A stretch of DNA of 64,000 bases from Leisingera sp. SS27 (GTDB taxonomy: Bacteria > Pseudomonadota > Alphaproteobacteria > Rhodobacterales > Rhodobacteraceae): NCBI RefSeq assembly GCF_028368855.1, contig NZ_JAQNCY010000005.1:62001-126000 (forward strand), in the 5' to 3' direction. The translations under genes were made by a program, and so were the position numbers. Of this stretch, positions 36,218 through 45,855 are shown piece after piece. Positions within the stretch are counted from its first letter, which is position 1; each line of letters opens with the position of its first letter. A model generated the notes under the pieces. The model saw nothing but the letters and a program-made list of their open reading frames with translations, had not been told where the DNA came from and did not search any database.

Positions 36218-39200
36218 TCAGGCCACCATCGCCTCTGCTTTCTTGAGGTCAACCGAAACGAGCTGGCTGACACCCTTTTCCTGCATGGTGACGCCAAAAA
36301 GCCGGTCCATCCGCGCCATCGTCACCGCATGGTGGGTGATGATCAGGAAGCGGGTGTCGGTCTGGCGGCACATCTCATCCAGCAGATCGCAGAAACGGGT
36401 GACGTTGGCGTCATCCAGCGGGGCGTCGACCTCGTCCAGCACACAGATCGGTGCCGGGTTCGACAGGAACACAGCAAAAATCAACGCCATCGCGGTCAGC
36501 GTCTGCTCACCGCCGGAGAGCAGCGACAGGGTGGACAGTTTCTTGCCCGGCGGCTGGCACATGATCTCAAGGCCCGCATCCAGCGGGTCGTCGCTTTCGA
36601 CCATCACCAGATTGGCCTCGCCGCCGCCGAACAAATGGGTGAACAGCATGGCAAAGCTGCTGTTCACCTGCTCAAACGCCGTCAGCAGCCGCTCGCGGCC
36701 CTCGCGGTTGAGGCTGGCAATACCGTCGCGCAGGGTCTTCACCGCGCCTTCCAGGTCCAGCTTTTCCGCCACCAAGGTGTCATGCTCGTTCTGCACGCCG
36801 CGGGCGTCTTCCTCGGCACGCAGGTTCACCGCCCCCAAGGCATCGCGCTGGCGCTTGTAGCGGTCGACGTCGTGCTCCAGATCATCCGAGGCCGGCATTT
36901 CATCCGGCGACACGCCCAGCTTCTCCAGCAGCGCCTGCGGGGTGATCTGCTGCGCCTCAATGATCCGGCCCGCCGCCTGCGTCACGGCATCCTTGGCCGC
37001 ATCGCTGCGTGCCTCGGACCGTGCCCGCGCCTCGCGCGCCTCGGAGGCCAGCCGTTCGCATTCGCGTTCCTTGTGCACCGCCTCGCGCAGCTCGGCCTCC
37101 GCCGCAATCAGCGCCTCGGTTGCAGCCGACTTGCGCGCTTCAGCCTCGGCAATCGCCTCGTTCAGCTCTTCTCGCTTTTCGGCAATCTCCGTCGGAACCG
37201 CGTTGGCTTCCTCCAGCTCCTCCTGCGAGGCCTCGCGGCGCTCCGCCAGTTCCTCGATCCGCGCCTCGGCGCTTTCCAGGCGGTGGCGCCAGCCGGACAG
37301 CTCCTTGGTCACTTCCTGCCCGCGCTTGGTGCGGGCCTCGCCCTCGCGGCGCAGCTCGTCATGGCTGGACCGGTGGGTCAGCATTGTGATCCGCGCCGCC
37401 TCCACCGATTGCTTGATATCCTCAACCGCGGTCCGGGCCTGGTCCAGATCGCCAAGTTCCCCCAGCACCTTTTCCGCCTCTTTCAGCTGCAGACTGGCGT
37501 TCAGCGCGTCTTCTTCATGGCGCGACACCGCAATGCCGAGGGTTTCCAGCTTGCCCTCGGCCAGGTTGCGGTCGGCCTCGGCGCGGCTGAGGGCACGGGC
37601 CGCATCGGCAACCCGCTGATCCGCCACCCGGCGCGCCTGGCGGGCATTCTGGTCGGCCAGCGTCACCTCTTCCAGTTTTTGCAGCAGCATCTCATGCGCG
37701 GCGCGGGCGCCATCAGCTGTGGCACTGACGCGCTCCATCTCCTGCTTCAGCGCTTCCAGCTTGTTCAGCTGCTCCAGCCGCAGGGCTGCTGCACTGGGCG
37801 CGTCCTCGGCCCAGGCGCGGTAGCCGTCCCAGCGCCACAGATCGCCTTCCAGCGTGACCAGCCGCTGACCCGGCAACAGCTGCGCCTGCAATCCTGCCGC
37901 CGCATCGCCATCGACCAGACCGATCTGCGCCACCCGGCGCGACAAGGCCTCAGGACCGGAGACAAACAGTGCCAGGGGCTGCACGCCCTCCGGCAGCGCC
38001 GCGTCGCGGTCATAACCCGGCAGAGACAGCCAGCCGGTCGGCCCGTCCGCATCCGCCACCGGTGCGCGCAGATCATCGGCCAGCGCCGCGCCCAGCGCCT
38101 TCTCGTACCCCGGTGCCACGTTCAGCTCATCCAGAACCTGGCCGCCCTCGGCGGTGTCGCGTTCCACCAGTTTGGCCAGCGCAGTCACTTCGGCACGCAG
38201 CGCTCCCAGCTCACCCTCAGCCTCAGAGCGCTGAGAGCGCGCCTCCGCCTCACGGGCTTGGGTCTCAGTACGCGCCTCATCCGCCGCTTCCAGCGCCTCT
38301 TCGGCCATTTCAGAGGCCTCACGCGCCTCTTCCTCAGCCGACACCGCTGCCTCGAATTTCTCTGCCGCTAGTTCCAACGCGTCCTGCGCCTCGCCCTGGG
38401 CGGCGCGGGCTTTCTCCGCCTCACCCTCTGAGCGCCCCAGCGCACGCTGGCAATCCTCAACCGCGCGCCGCGCCGACTGGTGACGGGCGGCCAGACGGGC
38501 CACATCCTCTGTCACCTGCGCCAGGTGATCTTCACGCGCCTGCAGGATGGAGCCCGCATCGCGTGCCAGCTCCGCAGCCTCCACCAGCTTGCCGTCATGG
38601 CCGTCGCCGGCCTTGGACAGCTCCCGCTGTTCCCATTCCAGCCGCTCGATGGTTTCGCCCGCGTCCTTGTTCAGGCCGGTCTCGCGCTCGATATCGTTGC
38701 CCAGCTGCACAATCCGGCTGCTGAGCCGCTCGATGGTCTGGCGCGCCTGCGCCTCCTGATCGCCCAGCGAGTCGCGCTGCACCACCAGCCGCTGCAGGAT
38801 GGCGGCCGCGATGGCCTCTTCCTCACGCAGGGGCGGCAATTTTTCCTCAAACGTGCCACGCTGCGTGGCAGCCGCACGCACCAGCGCCTCCGCCTTGGCG
38901 GCCTGCTCAACCCGCACCCGCAGCTCATCCTCAGACGCCAGCCGCGCCTCATCCGCCTCGCGCCAGCGGCGGTAGAGCAGCATGCCCTCGGCCAGCCGCA
39001 GCTTCTCGCCGATCTCGCGGTAGCGCTGCGCCTGCCGCGCCTGCTTGGCCAGCTGCGCCAGCTGCGCCGCCAGCTGCTCGATCACGTCATCGACGCGCAG
39101 CAGGTTGGCCTCGGTATTCTTCAGCTTCAGCTCTGCCTCGTGGCGGCGCTGGTAGAGACCGGAAATCCCCGCAGCCTCTTCCAGAATGCGGCGGCGCGCC

Positions 39201-39673
39201 TTGGGCTTGGCGTTGATCAGCTCTGCAATCTGACCCTGCCGCACCAGCGCCGGCGAATGCGCGCCGGTGGAGGCATCGGCAAACAGCATCTGCACGTCAC
39301 GCGCCCGCACGTCCTTGCCGTTGGATTTATAGGCGCTGCCCACATCACGGGTGATGCGCCGCACGATCTCCAGACCGTCGGCATCATTGAAGCCCGAAGG
39401 CGCCAGCCGCTCCGAATTGTCGATGTTGAGGCTCACCTCGGCAAAGTTGCGCGCAGGCCGCGAGGAGGTGCCGGCAAAGATCACATCCTCCATGCCGCCG
39501 CCGCGCATCGCCTTGGCGCGGGTTTCCCCCATCACCCAGCGCAATGCCTCCAGAAGATTGGATTTGCCGCAACCGTTTGGACCCACAACCCCTGTCAGCC
39601 CATCGGCAATGACCAGTTCGGTAGGATCAACAAAGCTTTTGAAGCCGTTCAGCCTGAGCTTGGAAAACCGCAA
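36218..39673 (-). CDS. smc: Chromosome segregation protein SMC
   Basis: ATPase of bacterial condensin with 1151 residues, the expected size. Walker A GPNGCGKSNLLEALRWVMGE starts at residue 31; a long coiled coil runs from about 170 to 500, a globular hinge near 515-640, and a second coiled coil to about 1000. The C-terminal head has the ABC signature LSLLSGGEQTLTAMAL and Walker B PICVLDEVDAPLDDANV. It would function with ScpA/ScpB (not in this window). The coiled-coil part is alanine/glutamate-rich. Confidence 0.98.
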   Translation of the reverse strand: MRFSKLRLNGFKSFVDPTELVIADGLTGVVGPNGCGKSNLLEALRWVMGETRAKAMRGGGMEDVIFAGTSSRPARNFAEVSLNIDNSERLAPSGFNDADGLEIVRRITRDVGSAYKSNGKDVRARDVQMLFADASTGAHSPALVRQGQIAELINAKPKARRRILEEAAGISGLYQRRHEAELKLKNTEANLLRVDDVIEQLAAQLAQLAKQARQAQRYREIGEKLRLAEGMLLYRRWREADEARLASEDELRVRVEQAAKAEALVRAAATQRGTFEEKLPPLREEEAIAAAILQRLVVQRDSLGDQEAQARQTIERLSSRIVQLGNDIERETGLNKDAGETIERLEWEQRELSKAGDGHDGKLVEAAELARDAGSILQAREDHLAQVTEDVARLAARHQSARRAVEDCQRALGRSEGEAEKARAAQGEAQDALELAAEKFEAAVSAEEEAREASEMAEEALEAADEARTETQAREAEARSQRSEAEGELGALRAEVTALAKLVERDTAEGGQVLDELNVAPGYEKALGAALADDLRAPVADADGPTGWLSLPGYDRDAALPEGVQPLALFVSGPEALSRRVAQIGLVDGDAAAGLQAQLLPGQRLVTLEGDLWRWDGYRAWAEDAPSAAALRLEQLNKLEALKQEMERVSATADGARAAHEMLLQKLEEVTLADQNARQARRVADQRVADAARALSRAEADRNLAEGKLETLGIAVSRHEEDALNASLQLKEAEKVLGELGDLDQARTAVEDIKQSVEAARITMLTHRSSHDELRREGEARTKRGQEVTKELSGWRHRLESAEARIEELAERREASQEELEEANAVPTEIAEKREELNEAIAEAEARKSAATEALIAAEAELREAVHKERECERLASEAREARARSEARSDAAKDAVTQAAGRIIEAQQITPQALLEKLGVSPDEMPASDDLEHDVDRYKRQRDALGAVNLRAEEDARGVQNEHDTLVAEKLDLEGAVKTLRDGIASLNREGRERLLTAFEQVNSSFAMLFTHLFGGGEANLVMVESDDPLDAGLEIMCQPPGKKLSTLSLLSGGEQTLTAMALIFAVFLSNPAPICVLDEVDAPLDDANVTRFCDLLDEMCRQTDTRFLIITHHAVTMARMDRLFGVTMQEKGVSQLVSVDLKKAEAMVA

Positions 39674-39838
39674 AGCTGCCCCTTCGTGATTCCGTATCGA
39701 GAAAGTTCAGCGGTTCCTACCCGTTGAGTCAACGCTCCGCACCCCCAAATCGGGGCGAATTCTGTTCAAACCACACCATATCTTGTGGATAACCCGAACC
39801 AAACGGCGGTGTTTTGCCAAGCAGGAGCTTGTCTGGCC

Positions 39839-41047
39839 TCAGACGGACCGCAACAGCCGCCCCAGCCGGGCAATGCCTTCCTCGATGGCCGCGTGGTTGG
39901 AATTGGAGAAGCTCAGCCGGATTGTGTTCTGGCCGCTGCCATCGGCAAAAAACGCCTGACCGGGCACAAAGGCCACCCGCTCCGTCTCAAGCGAGCGCGC
40001 CAGGAGCTGCGCACCGTCCATCCCCTCCGGCAGGGTAATCCAGACGAACATGCCGCCCTCAGGCCGGGTCCACTCGGCCCCCTCGGGCATGTACTCATCC
40101 AAGGCCGCCAGCATCACGTCGCGGCGGCGCTGATAGACCGCGTGCAATTGCTCAACATGTGCGTCGAAGCAGGCTTCTGCAACGCCGTGCACAGCCATCT
40201 GGTTGATGGTCGAGGTGTGCAGATCCGCCGCTTGTTTCAGCAGCACCATCTGCGCAATCACTGGCTTGGCCGCCACTGCCCAGCCGATCCGCAGACCCGG
40301 CGACAGGGTCTTGCTGAACGATCCGCAATAGACAGTGCGGCAGTCGTCGATTGAGCCCTTCTGTTCAATCTCCAGCGCCAGCACCGGCGGCACCGGCTCC
40401 CCGTCATAACGCAGCGACTGATAGGCTGCGTCTTCGATGATGGCACACTCCAGCGCGTCCGCGATGTCCAGCAGCCGCAACCGCCCGGCGCGATCCAGCG
40501 TCTCACCGGTCGGGTTGGCAAAGTCTGGCGACAGATAGGCAAATTTCACCGCGCTGCCTGCTTCTGCCGCACCCTCGGCATAACTCTGTGCGGTACGGTT
40601 TCCCTTCAGTGACAGCCGGTCGTAGCGCGGCTCATAGGCGTTGAACGCCGCCAGCGCCCCCAGATAGGTCGGCCAGCCGACCAGCGCGGTGTCGCCCGGC
40701 GACAGGAACAGCTTGCCCAGGTAATCCAGCGCCTGCTGAGAACCGGAGGTGATCAGCACGTTCTCAGCCTCGCAGGCAATGCCGATCCTTGCCATCTCCG
40801 CCACGATCCACTGGCGCAGCGGCAGATAGCCCTCGCTGACGGAGTACTGCAGCGCCTGCGCCTGCCGCTCCGGCGTCAGCGCGGTCTTGAACGCCTCTGC
40901 AAATTCGTCCGCCGGGAACAGCGCCGGATCGGGAATGCCGCCGGCAAAGGAGATGATGTCCGGCTGGTCCAGCAGCTTCAGAAGCTCGCGGATTTCCGAC
41001 GCTTTCATCCGGCTGTTGCGGGTGGCAAATATCTGGTCCAGCTGCAT
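39839..41047 (-). CDS. PLP-dependent aminotransferase (aminoadipate/valine-type class I)
   Basis: Fold-type I aminotransferase of 402 residues. Marks: SFAGGIPDPALFP, SGSQQALDYLGKLFLSPGD, SPDFANPTGETL, D206-region IIEDAAYQSLRYDG and the PLP Lys K246 in CGSFSKTLSPGLRIGW. The pattern fits the 2-aminoadipate/MocR-like aminotransferase group without a regulatory domain. ATG 41047 follows GAGGAGGAA; an upstream ATG at 41068 reads through that ribosome site. Divergent from a FadR-type regulator, which probably controls it. Confidence 0.9.
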   Translation of the reverse strand: MQLDQIFATRNSRMKASEIRELLKLLDQPDIISFAGGIPDPALFPADEFAEAFKTALTPERQAQALQYSVSEGYLPLRQWIVAEMARIGIACEAENVLITSGSQQALDYLGKLFLSPGDTALVGWPTYLGALAAFNAYEPRYDRLSLKGNRTAQSYAEGAAEAGSAVKFAYLSPDFANPTGETLDRAGRLRLLDIADALECAIIEDAAYQSLRYDGEPVPPVLALEIEQKGSIDDCRTVYCGSFSKTLSPGLRIGWAVAAKPVIAQMVLLKQAADLHTSTINQMAVHGVAEACFDAHVEQLHAVYQRRRDVMLAALDEYMPEGAEWTRPEGGMFVWITLPEGMDGAQLLARSLETERVAFVPGQAFFADGSGQNTIRLSFSNSNHAAIEEGIARLGRLLRSV

Positions 41048-41167
41048 GGCTTCCTCCTCGCTCAACAACTAGGGCCACGGTAGGAGGCTCCAAATTAAAG
41101 TCAATAATGCTGACCTATTGTTACAATCTTCGTGATGCGCTCCGCTCTTGCAGCTGTCCGCCCCGCG

Positions 41168-41186
41168 TGGTCATATAAATTGACCA
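41168..41186. promoter_or_regulatory. Operator-like perfect inverted repeat upstream of FadR/GntR gene
   Basis: TGGTCA-TATAAAT-TGACCA has two perfect 6-bp arms with a 7-bp spacer, 19 nt before the start codon of the FadR/GntR regulator and in the divergent promoter region of the aminotransferase. FadR-subfamily regulators typically bind TGGTnnnACCA-like sites, so autoregulation is likely. The AT-rich spacer could also be the -10 region. Confidence 0.7.
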
Positions 41187-41204
41187 ATCCGCCAGAGCGA
41201 CCAG

Positions 41205-41975
41205 ATGCCTTTCCAAAAAGTCCAGACCGAAAAACTCTCCGCCTCCGTCGTCAAACAGATCGAGCAGCTGATCCTGCGCGGCATCCTGTCGCCCGGTGAA
41301 CGGCTGCCTGCCGAACGGGAACTGGCGGAACGGCTCGGCGTCTCGCGCCCGTCGTTGCGCGATGCCATCGGTGAGTTGCAGGCCCGCGGCCTGCTGGCGT
41401 CCAAGGCCGGCTCCGGCGTCTTTGTGGCTGATGTTCTGGGCTCCGCCTTCTCGCCGGCCCTGATCCAGCTGTTCGCCACCCATGACGAGGCGGTGTTCGA
41501 CTACCTCTCCTTCCGCCGCGACATGGAGGGGCTCGCTGCCGAGCGCGCCGCCCGGTTCGGCTCGGACTATGACCTGCAGGTGATCCAGGCGATCTTTGAC
41601 AAGATGGAGGCGGCCGGCAATCCCGCCGTCTCTGAGGAAGCCGCCAGGCTCGATGCCCAGTTCCACTCTGCCATCATGGACGCCAGCCACAACGTGATCA
41701 TGCTGCACATGATGCGCTCGATGTTCGACCTGCTGCGCGAGGGCGTGTTCTACAACCGCCGCATCATGTTCCAGCAGCACACCACCTATGAGGCGCTTCT
41801 GGAGCAGCACCGCGCCATCAACGCCGCCCTGCAGGCCCGCGACCCGCAAGCCGCCCGCACCGCTGTGGAGGCGCATCTGGACTATGTGAAACAGGCCCTC
41901 ACCGACCACCAGCGGGCTGAGCGCAACGCAGAGGTGGCCCGGCAGCGGCTGGAGCATGAGACCGGGAAGGGGTGA
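41205..41975 (+). CDS. FadR-subfamily GntR transcriptional regulator
   Basis: Regulator of 256 residues: N-terminal winged helix (about 10-75) with LPAERELAERLGVSRPSLRDAIGEL as the helix-turn-helix, then an all-helical FCD ligand-binding domain in which H-rich DAQFHSAIMDAS and HRAINAAL carry likely metal ligands. The pattern resembles PdhR/LldR-type regulators of organic acid use. A perfect inverted repeat ahead of the gene suggests autoregulation. Confidence 0.93.
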   Translation: MPFQKVQTEKLSASVVKQIEQLILRGILSPGERLPAERELAERLGVSRPSLRDAIGELQARGLLASKAGSGVFVADVLGSAFSPALIQLFATHDEAVFDYLSFRRDMEGLAAERAARFGSDYDLQVIQAIFDKMEAAGNPAVSEEAARLDAQFHSAIMDASHNVIMLHMMRSMFDLLREGVFYNRRIMFQQHTTYEALLEQHRAINAALQARDPQAARTAVEAHLDYVKQALTDHQRAERNAEVARQRLEHETGKG

Positions 41976-41978
41976 CGC

Positions 41979-43046
41979 TCAGCGCTGCAGTTGCCGGATC
42001 GCATCTTCTATGGACTGAATACGAACCGCTGAGTTCGGATGCGATGACATCCACTCCGGCGGCTCGGCCATTTCGGACTGCACGGTTTCAAAGAAGGTTA
42101 TCAGCCCTTCGGGCGCATACCCTGCACGCGCGGCCAGCTGAACGCCGAATGCGTCCGCCAAAGCCTCCTGCTCCCGGCCGTACTGCAACGACAGCAGTAC
42201 ATTGCCTTCAAGCAGAATGTCCTCAAGCAAGGGCCCTGTGTCCCCAGCTACAAATGCTACAACCGCATACAGGCCAAGAGAGCGGTAAACTTGGCGAAGA
42301 CCGTGCTGCTCTACCACATGGCCGATTTCGTGCCCAAGGACCCCTGCCAAAACGTCCTCGCCAGGGAAACGGTCCATGAATGCGTCGGACACCATAACAG
42401 TGCCGCCAGGCAAGGCCACAGCATTGGGTCCCATTCCAGGCATCTCGCGGAACAGCAGCTGAAAAGTGACACCATTCGGGGTGTCCTGCAGATGGTCCAG
42501 AAGCGTCTGGAAAACCTTTCTGGCCCGTTCCTTTTCCTCTGCCCCAAGTTCCGAGGGCTCCATCAGTGCAAAATCCAAAGCTTCGATGGTGCCCCGGTCC
42601 ATCTGCTGCAGAACAACAGGAGGGGTCATCGCCGCAGCTGCCGACGCCAGCACGTCCAGGCCGTATTTCCAGACGAGAAATGCGGACAGGACCGCTATGG
42701 CGGCAAATGCGGCCAGACGCGGGCGGACTTGCTCAAGCGCATGCAGCCAGGCCCCGCCGGAACCGCCGGTCAGCGTCAGGACAGCATCGTGATCATCCGT
42801 TTCGAACATCGTGCCATCCGGCAGCCTCAGCCGGCGCGGCTGGCGACCCAGCGGCGGGTCCAGCGTGACCTCCGCCCAGGCGGAACTGCCAAGCGTCTCA
42901 CCATCACGGGTGACGATTTCCACCTGCCTCAAGGCCGTGCCTTGGGGCTCGCGGTGCAACAGCAAATCTGCCTGCTGCAAGCGGGACGAAAGGCGCGCGT
43001 AGGCGCGCCCTTCGATCTTTAACGGCAAAGGAAAGTTTGTTCCCAT
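41979..43046 (-). CDS. M48-family membrane metalloprotease
   Basis: Protein of 355 residues. N-terminal cytoplasmic part of about 105 residues, a transmembrane segment (about 110-125), and a peptidase M48 domain with the zinc motif HEIGH (H239, E240, H243) and the third ligand Glu in GREQEALADAFG. The first ATG follows the stop of the DUF898 gene directly (TAA ATG), so both proteins are probably made together. Known relatives: HtpX/Oma1/BepA-type quality-control proteases. Substrate unknown. Confidence 0.9.
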   Translation of the reverse strand: MGTNFPLPLKIEGRAYARLSSRLQQADLLLHREPQGTALRQVEIVTRDGETLGSSAWAEVTLDPPLGRQPRRLRLPDGTMFETDDHDAVLTLTGGSGGAWLHALEQVRPRLAAFAAIAVLSAFLVWKYGLDVLASAAAAMTPPVVLQQMDRGTIEALDFALMEPSELGAEEKERARKVFQTLLDHLQDTPNGVTFQLLFREMPGMGPNAVALPGGTVMVSDAFMDRFPGEDVLAGVLGHEIGHVVEQHGLRQVYRSLGLYAVVAFVAGDTGPLLEDILLEGNVLLSLQYGREQEALADAFGVQLAARAGYAPEGLITFFETVQSEMAEPPEWMSSHPNSAVRIQSIEDAIRQLQR

Positions 43047-44102
43047 TTAGACCGGGAGCCCCACGTCAATGCCTTCGAAATCGGTATAGGCATCACCCAC
43101 AGCAGAGGTCCTCCGGCCTTGCACGTCAACGAAGCTGTCCAGAGACGATCCCAAAACCACCCCGGTATGGGCGGTCAGATACCGGACCATGCGGACCTGA
43201 GCCCACGGCAAAAGCAAACCCAGGCTGCAGACCACGGCAACCAGATTGGTCACTGCGAGCCATAACAGGGCGCCAGCGGAGATATCGGACCTGAACTGAT
43301 GCCCCCCTTCTAACACGGTGTTGTTGTACACGGCGTTCCGGGTCATCGCGTGATACAGCAGGACAGCCGGCAGGAACGCGAGGAAAAAGATCCCGTAGAA
43401 GCCGGCCATGAAGAGCAGAACCGCGCTTGGGTCCGGGTTCGGCGATGCAAAGGAGTCCTGGAAGGAAGTCATGACCGTTGCGCCCATCAGTGCAAAAACC
43501 GCGGCCCCGACGATCACCACCCATGCCAAAGCGGCAAAGAAGGCTTTGTAGAACGGCCCCAAAGGCGCCTCGAAATGAAACGCTGCGGTGCCCAGGCGGT
43601 GGTTGTCAATGCTGAACCGCTTGACTGCCCGGTCCAGCAGCGGGAAGGTCAGATAGGCGGTGAGCGCAGTCAGGATGGGATAGATCAAGTAGACGAGAAA
43701 AGCCTTTCCGTACCCTGCCGAGAATCCGAAGCGGACGTTGGAAAAGCTTGTCATCCGCGCATTGAACATCATTGCCCGAATGATCAGCCAGGGTAAGATG
43801 AGAACCAATGCCAGCAGCAGAACCGGAGCCAGCATGGGCACCATTGTCAGAATAAGGTTGTAGATGACAAAGGCCCCGAAAACGATCAGCCGCCCGACAA
43901 AGATCTGGCCTCCGGTCGCGTGATAGTCGAAGTTGCGGCCTTCGACATAGGTGTTGTTGTAGAAATACTTGTGGCGGCGGACTTTCGCCCAGGCCGAATA
44001 GATGCCCAGCGTCAGGATGCTGAGCAGAAGATTTACGATCCAGATCCCGAACCATTCTTTCGCATTGCCGCGAAACTCAAATTCGCTGATGTTTGCGCTC
44101 AT
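43047..44102 (-). CDS. DUF898 (YjgN-like) polytopic membrane protein
   Basis: Integral membrane protein of 351 residues with about eight to nine hydrophobic segments. DUF898 marks are FEFRGNAKEWFGIWIVNLLLS at the start and TLGIYSAWAKVRRHKYFYNNT, with a partially repeated second half (LPAVLLYHAMTRNAVYNNT). Function unknown. Zero-spacing with the downstream M48 protease gene suggests that the two form a membrane protein-quality or transport module. Confidence 0.9.
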   Translation of the reverse strand: MSANISEFEFRGNAKEWFGIWIVNLLLSILTLGIYSAWAKVRRHKYFYNNTYVEGRNFDYHATGGQIFVGRLIVFGAFVIYNLILTMVPMLAPVLLLALVLILPWLIIRAMMFNARMTSFSNVRFGFSAGYGKAFLVYLIYPILTALTAYLTFPLLDRAVKRFSIDNHRLGTAAFHFEAPLGPFYKAFFAALAWVVIVGAAVFALMGATVMTSFQDSFASPNPDPSAVLLFMAGFYGIFFLAFLPAVLLYHAMTRNAVYNNTVLEGGHQFRSDISAGALLWLAVTNLVAVVCSLGLLLPWAQVRMVRYLTAHTGVVLGSSLDSFVDVQGRRTSAVGDAYTDFEGIDVGLPV

Positions 44103-44302
44103 TTGTCAATGTCTCCAAAATACCGCAGGCCGCTTTTCCTTAATCCGGCCATGACCAAAAAACATTCGGCGCCCCTACCTGCATAGAGAGAACATTTCCA
44201 GACTGAACAACTTTGAATGCAGTTCTGTTGCCCAAAAGCGCGCCTTATGCCGGGAAAGGCTGCACTTGCAGGTCAAAGCGCCAGCGTTGCCTGCTGGACA
44301 AC

Positions 44303-44334
44303 AAAAAACCCGGCCGCTCGGACCGGGTTCTTTT
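44303..44334 (-). terminator. Rho-independent terminator after atpF
   Basis: On the minus strand a 7-bp stem AACCCGG/CCGGGTT is followed by six T. It lies just past the atpF stop at 44358 and closes the atpI-B-E-F'-F operon. The rest of the 255-nt gap 44103-44357 shows nothing further. Confidence 0.88.
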
Positions 44335-44357
44335 AGCTTGTCAGGATCAGCCAAAGC

Positions 44358-44915
44358 TTAGTGCAGCTTGGCGTCCACATCCGCGATGGCGGCGTCAATC
44401 AGCTTGTTGGCCTCAGCGGCGGTCATCTGCTTGGAGATCACCTGATCCGCAGCGGCAACAGCGATGGAAATCGCCTGGTCGCGCACTTCCTTCACAGCCG
44501 AAGCTTCTGCCGAGGCGATCTGGTCCTCAGCAGCCGCCAGGCGGCGGGCGATGGAGGTTTCCAGGTCCGCTTTGGCCTGTTCAGCCGCACGGCCAGCTTC
44601 GTCACGGGCAGCTGCCACGATCTGGTCAGCCTGGGCCTGAACTTCCTGCTGCTTGCGCTCATAAGACGCCAGAACGGTCTGGGCCTCTTCACGCAGGGCA
44701 CGGGCTTCGTCCAGTTCCTTCTGGATGCCTTCGGCGCGGTTGTCGAGCTGGCCAGCCAGCAGTGACGGCACCTTGGCAAACAGCAGAATGCCGATGAACA
44801 GGACGAACGCCAGCGCAACAACCAGGTTGGTGTTGGACAGGTCCATGCCGCCGCCGGCCGCAAATGCAGGCGAAGCAGCGCCAAGGGTCAGGGCAAGAGC
44901 GAGAATGTTGCGCAT
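44358..44915 (-). CDS. atpF: ATP synthase F0 subunit b
   Basis: Peripheral-stalk subunit of 185 residues that links F0 to F1. A hydrophobic N-terminus (signal-like AAGGGMD region then the membrane helix VVALAFVLFIGILLFA, about 30-46) is followed by a long charged helix (about 50-160). ATG 44915 lies 4 nt after the b' gene stop at 44920. Last gene of the F0 operon, ended by a terminator. Confidence 0.96.
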   Translation of the reverse strand: MRNILALALTLGAASPAFAAGGGMDLSNTNLVVALAFVLFIGILLFAKVPSLLAGQLDNRAEGIQKELDEARALREEAQTVLASYERKQQEVQAQADQIVAAARDEAGRAAEQAKADLETSIARRLAAAEDQIASAEASAVKEVRDQAISIAVAAADQVISKQMTAAEANKLIDAAIADVDAKLH

Positions 44916-44919
44916 GTCC

Positions 44920-45447
44920 TTATCCTTTCGTCCGCTCGGCAACTGCCTTGGCAATTGCGTCTTTGTCTGCCGAACCGCCCAGAGCAGCGACCAGCGCTTC
45001 TGCGGTATCGTTTGCAACTGCTTTCACGCTTTCCAGCGCGCCAGCCTTGATTTCGGCGATTGCCTTTTCAGACTCGGCAGCCTTGGCAGCGATCTGTTCG
45101 TCCGCTTTGGCAATTGCCTCGTCCAGCCCGGCCTGGATTTCTGCGCGGGTTTCAGCAGCGATGCGCTGAGCCTCGGCACGGGCATCCGCCAGAGCTTTGT
45201 TATATGCGTTTTCGGCCTCGACAGCCTTGGCTTTCAGGTCTTCAGCCGCGGCGAGGTCGTTGGTGATGGTCCCCTGACGCTCGGCCAGCACCGCAGCGAT
45301 GCGGGGCAGCGCGACGCGCGACAGGATGAGGTAGATCACGACCAGGGCGACCACGAGCCAGAAGATCTGGTTCCCGAAGGTCGAGAAGTCCAGCTGCGGC
45401 ATTGCGGAACCGCCGCCGTGTGCTGCCTCTTGCGTATTTGATGCCAT
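44920..45447 (-). CDS. atpF': ATP synthase F0 subunit b'
   Basis: Second peripheral-stalk subunit of 175 residues. N-terminal [33 protein letters not shown] is the membrane anchor and b' signature, followed by an alanine/glutamate-rich coiled coil. Having separate b and b' genes is typical of photosynthetic-lineage alphaproteobacteria and their relatives. Between atpE and atpF. Confidence 0.96.
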   Translation of the reverse strand: MASNTQEAAHGGGSAMPQLDFSTFGNQIFWLVVALVVIYLILSRVALPRIAAVLAERQGTITNDLAAAEDLKAKAVEAENAYNKALADARAEAQRIAAETRAEIQAGLDEAIAKADEQIAAKAAESEKAIAEIKAGALESVKAVANDTAEALVAALGGSADKDAIAKAVAERTKG

Positions 45448-45530
45448 GTCGTCCTCCCAGGAACTTGCCGTTACACCGGGCAGCGCAGGATCTGCACTGC
45501 CCGGCCGTAAGGAAATAGGTTCCTAAGGTC

Positions 45531-45767
45531 TTAGACGGCGAACATCAGCAGCAGAGCGACCAGGAACGAGAAGATGCCCAGTGCTTCTGCAAACGCGATG
45601 CCGATGAACAGGGTTGCGGTCTGGCCGGCAGCTGCCGACGGGTTGCGCAGAGCGCCTGCCAGGAAGTTGCCAGCCACGTGGCCCACACCGATTGCGGCTG
45701 CGCCGGAACCGATTGCTGCCAGGCCTGCGCCGACGAACTGACCGAGTTGTGCGATATCGCCTTCCAT
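45531..45767 (-). CDS. atpE: ATP synthase F0 subunit c
   Basis: Proteolipid of 78 residues forming the c-ring. It has two membrane helices with [21 protein letters not shown], a conserved polar loop [10 protein letters not shown] and the proton-carrying Glu E61 in [13 protein letters not shown]. The usual GxGxGxG helix motif is present in a glycine/alanine-rich form. No special coupling-ion signature for sodium is seen. Confidence 0.98.
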   Translation of the reverse strand: MEGDIAQLGQFVGAGLAAIGSGAAAIGVGHVAGNFLAGALRNPSAAAGQTATLFIGIAFAEALGIFSFLVALLLMFAV

Positions 45768-45855
45768 GATTTCTCTCCTTACGATGGAATGTGGTGATTT
45801 CTAGGTTGGGCGGGGCCGCTCTGGGCGCCGCCCGGTAAGCTTTCAGATCCTGGCC

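Noticed and set aside
36134-38371. 745-codon open frame antisense to smc
   Set aside because: Reverse complement of the Ala/Glu-rich coiled coil reads as Arg/Leu/Gln-rich nonsense; not a real gene.
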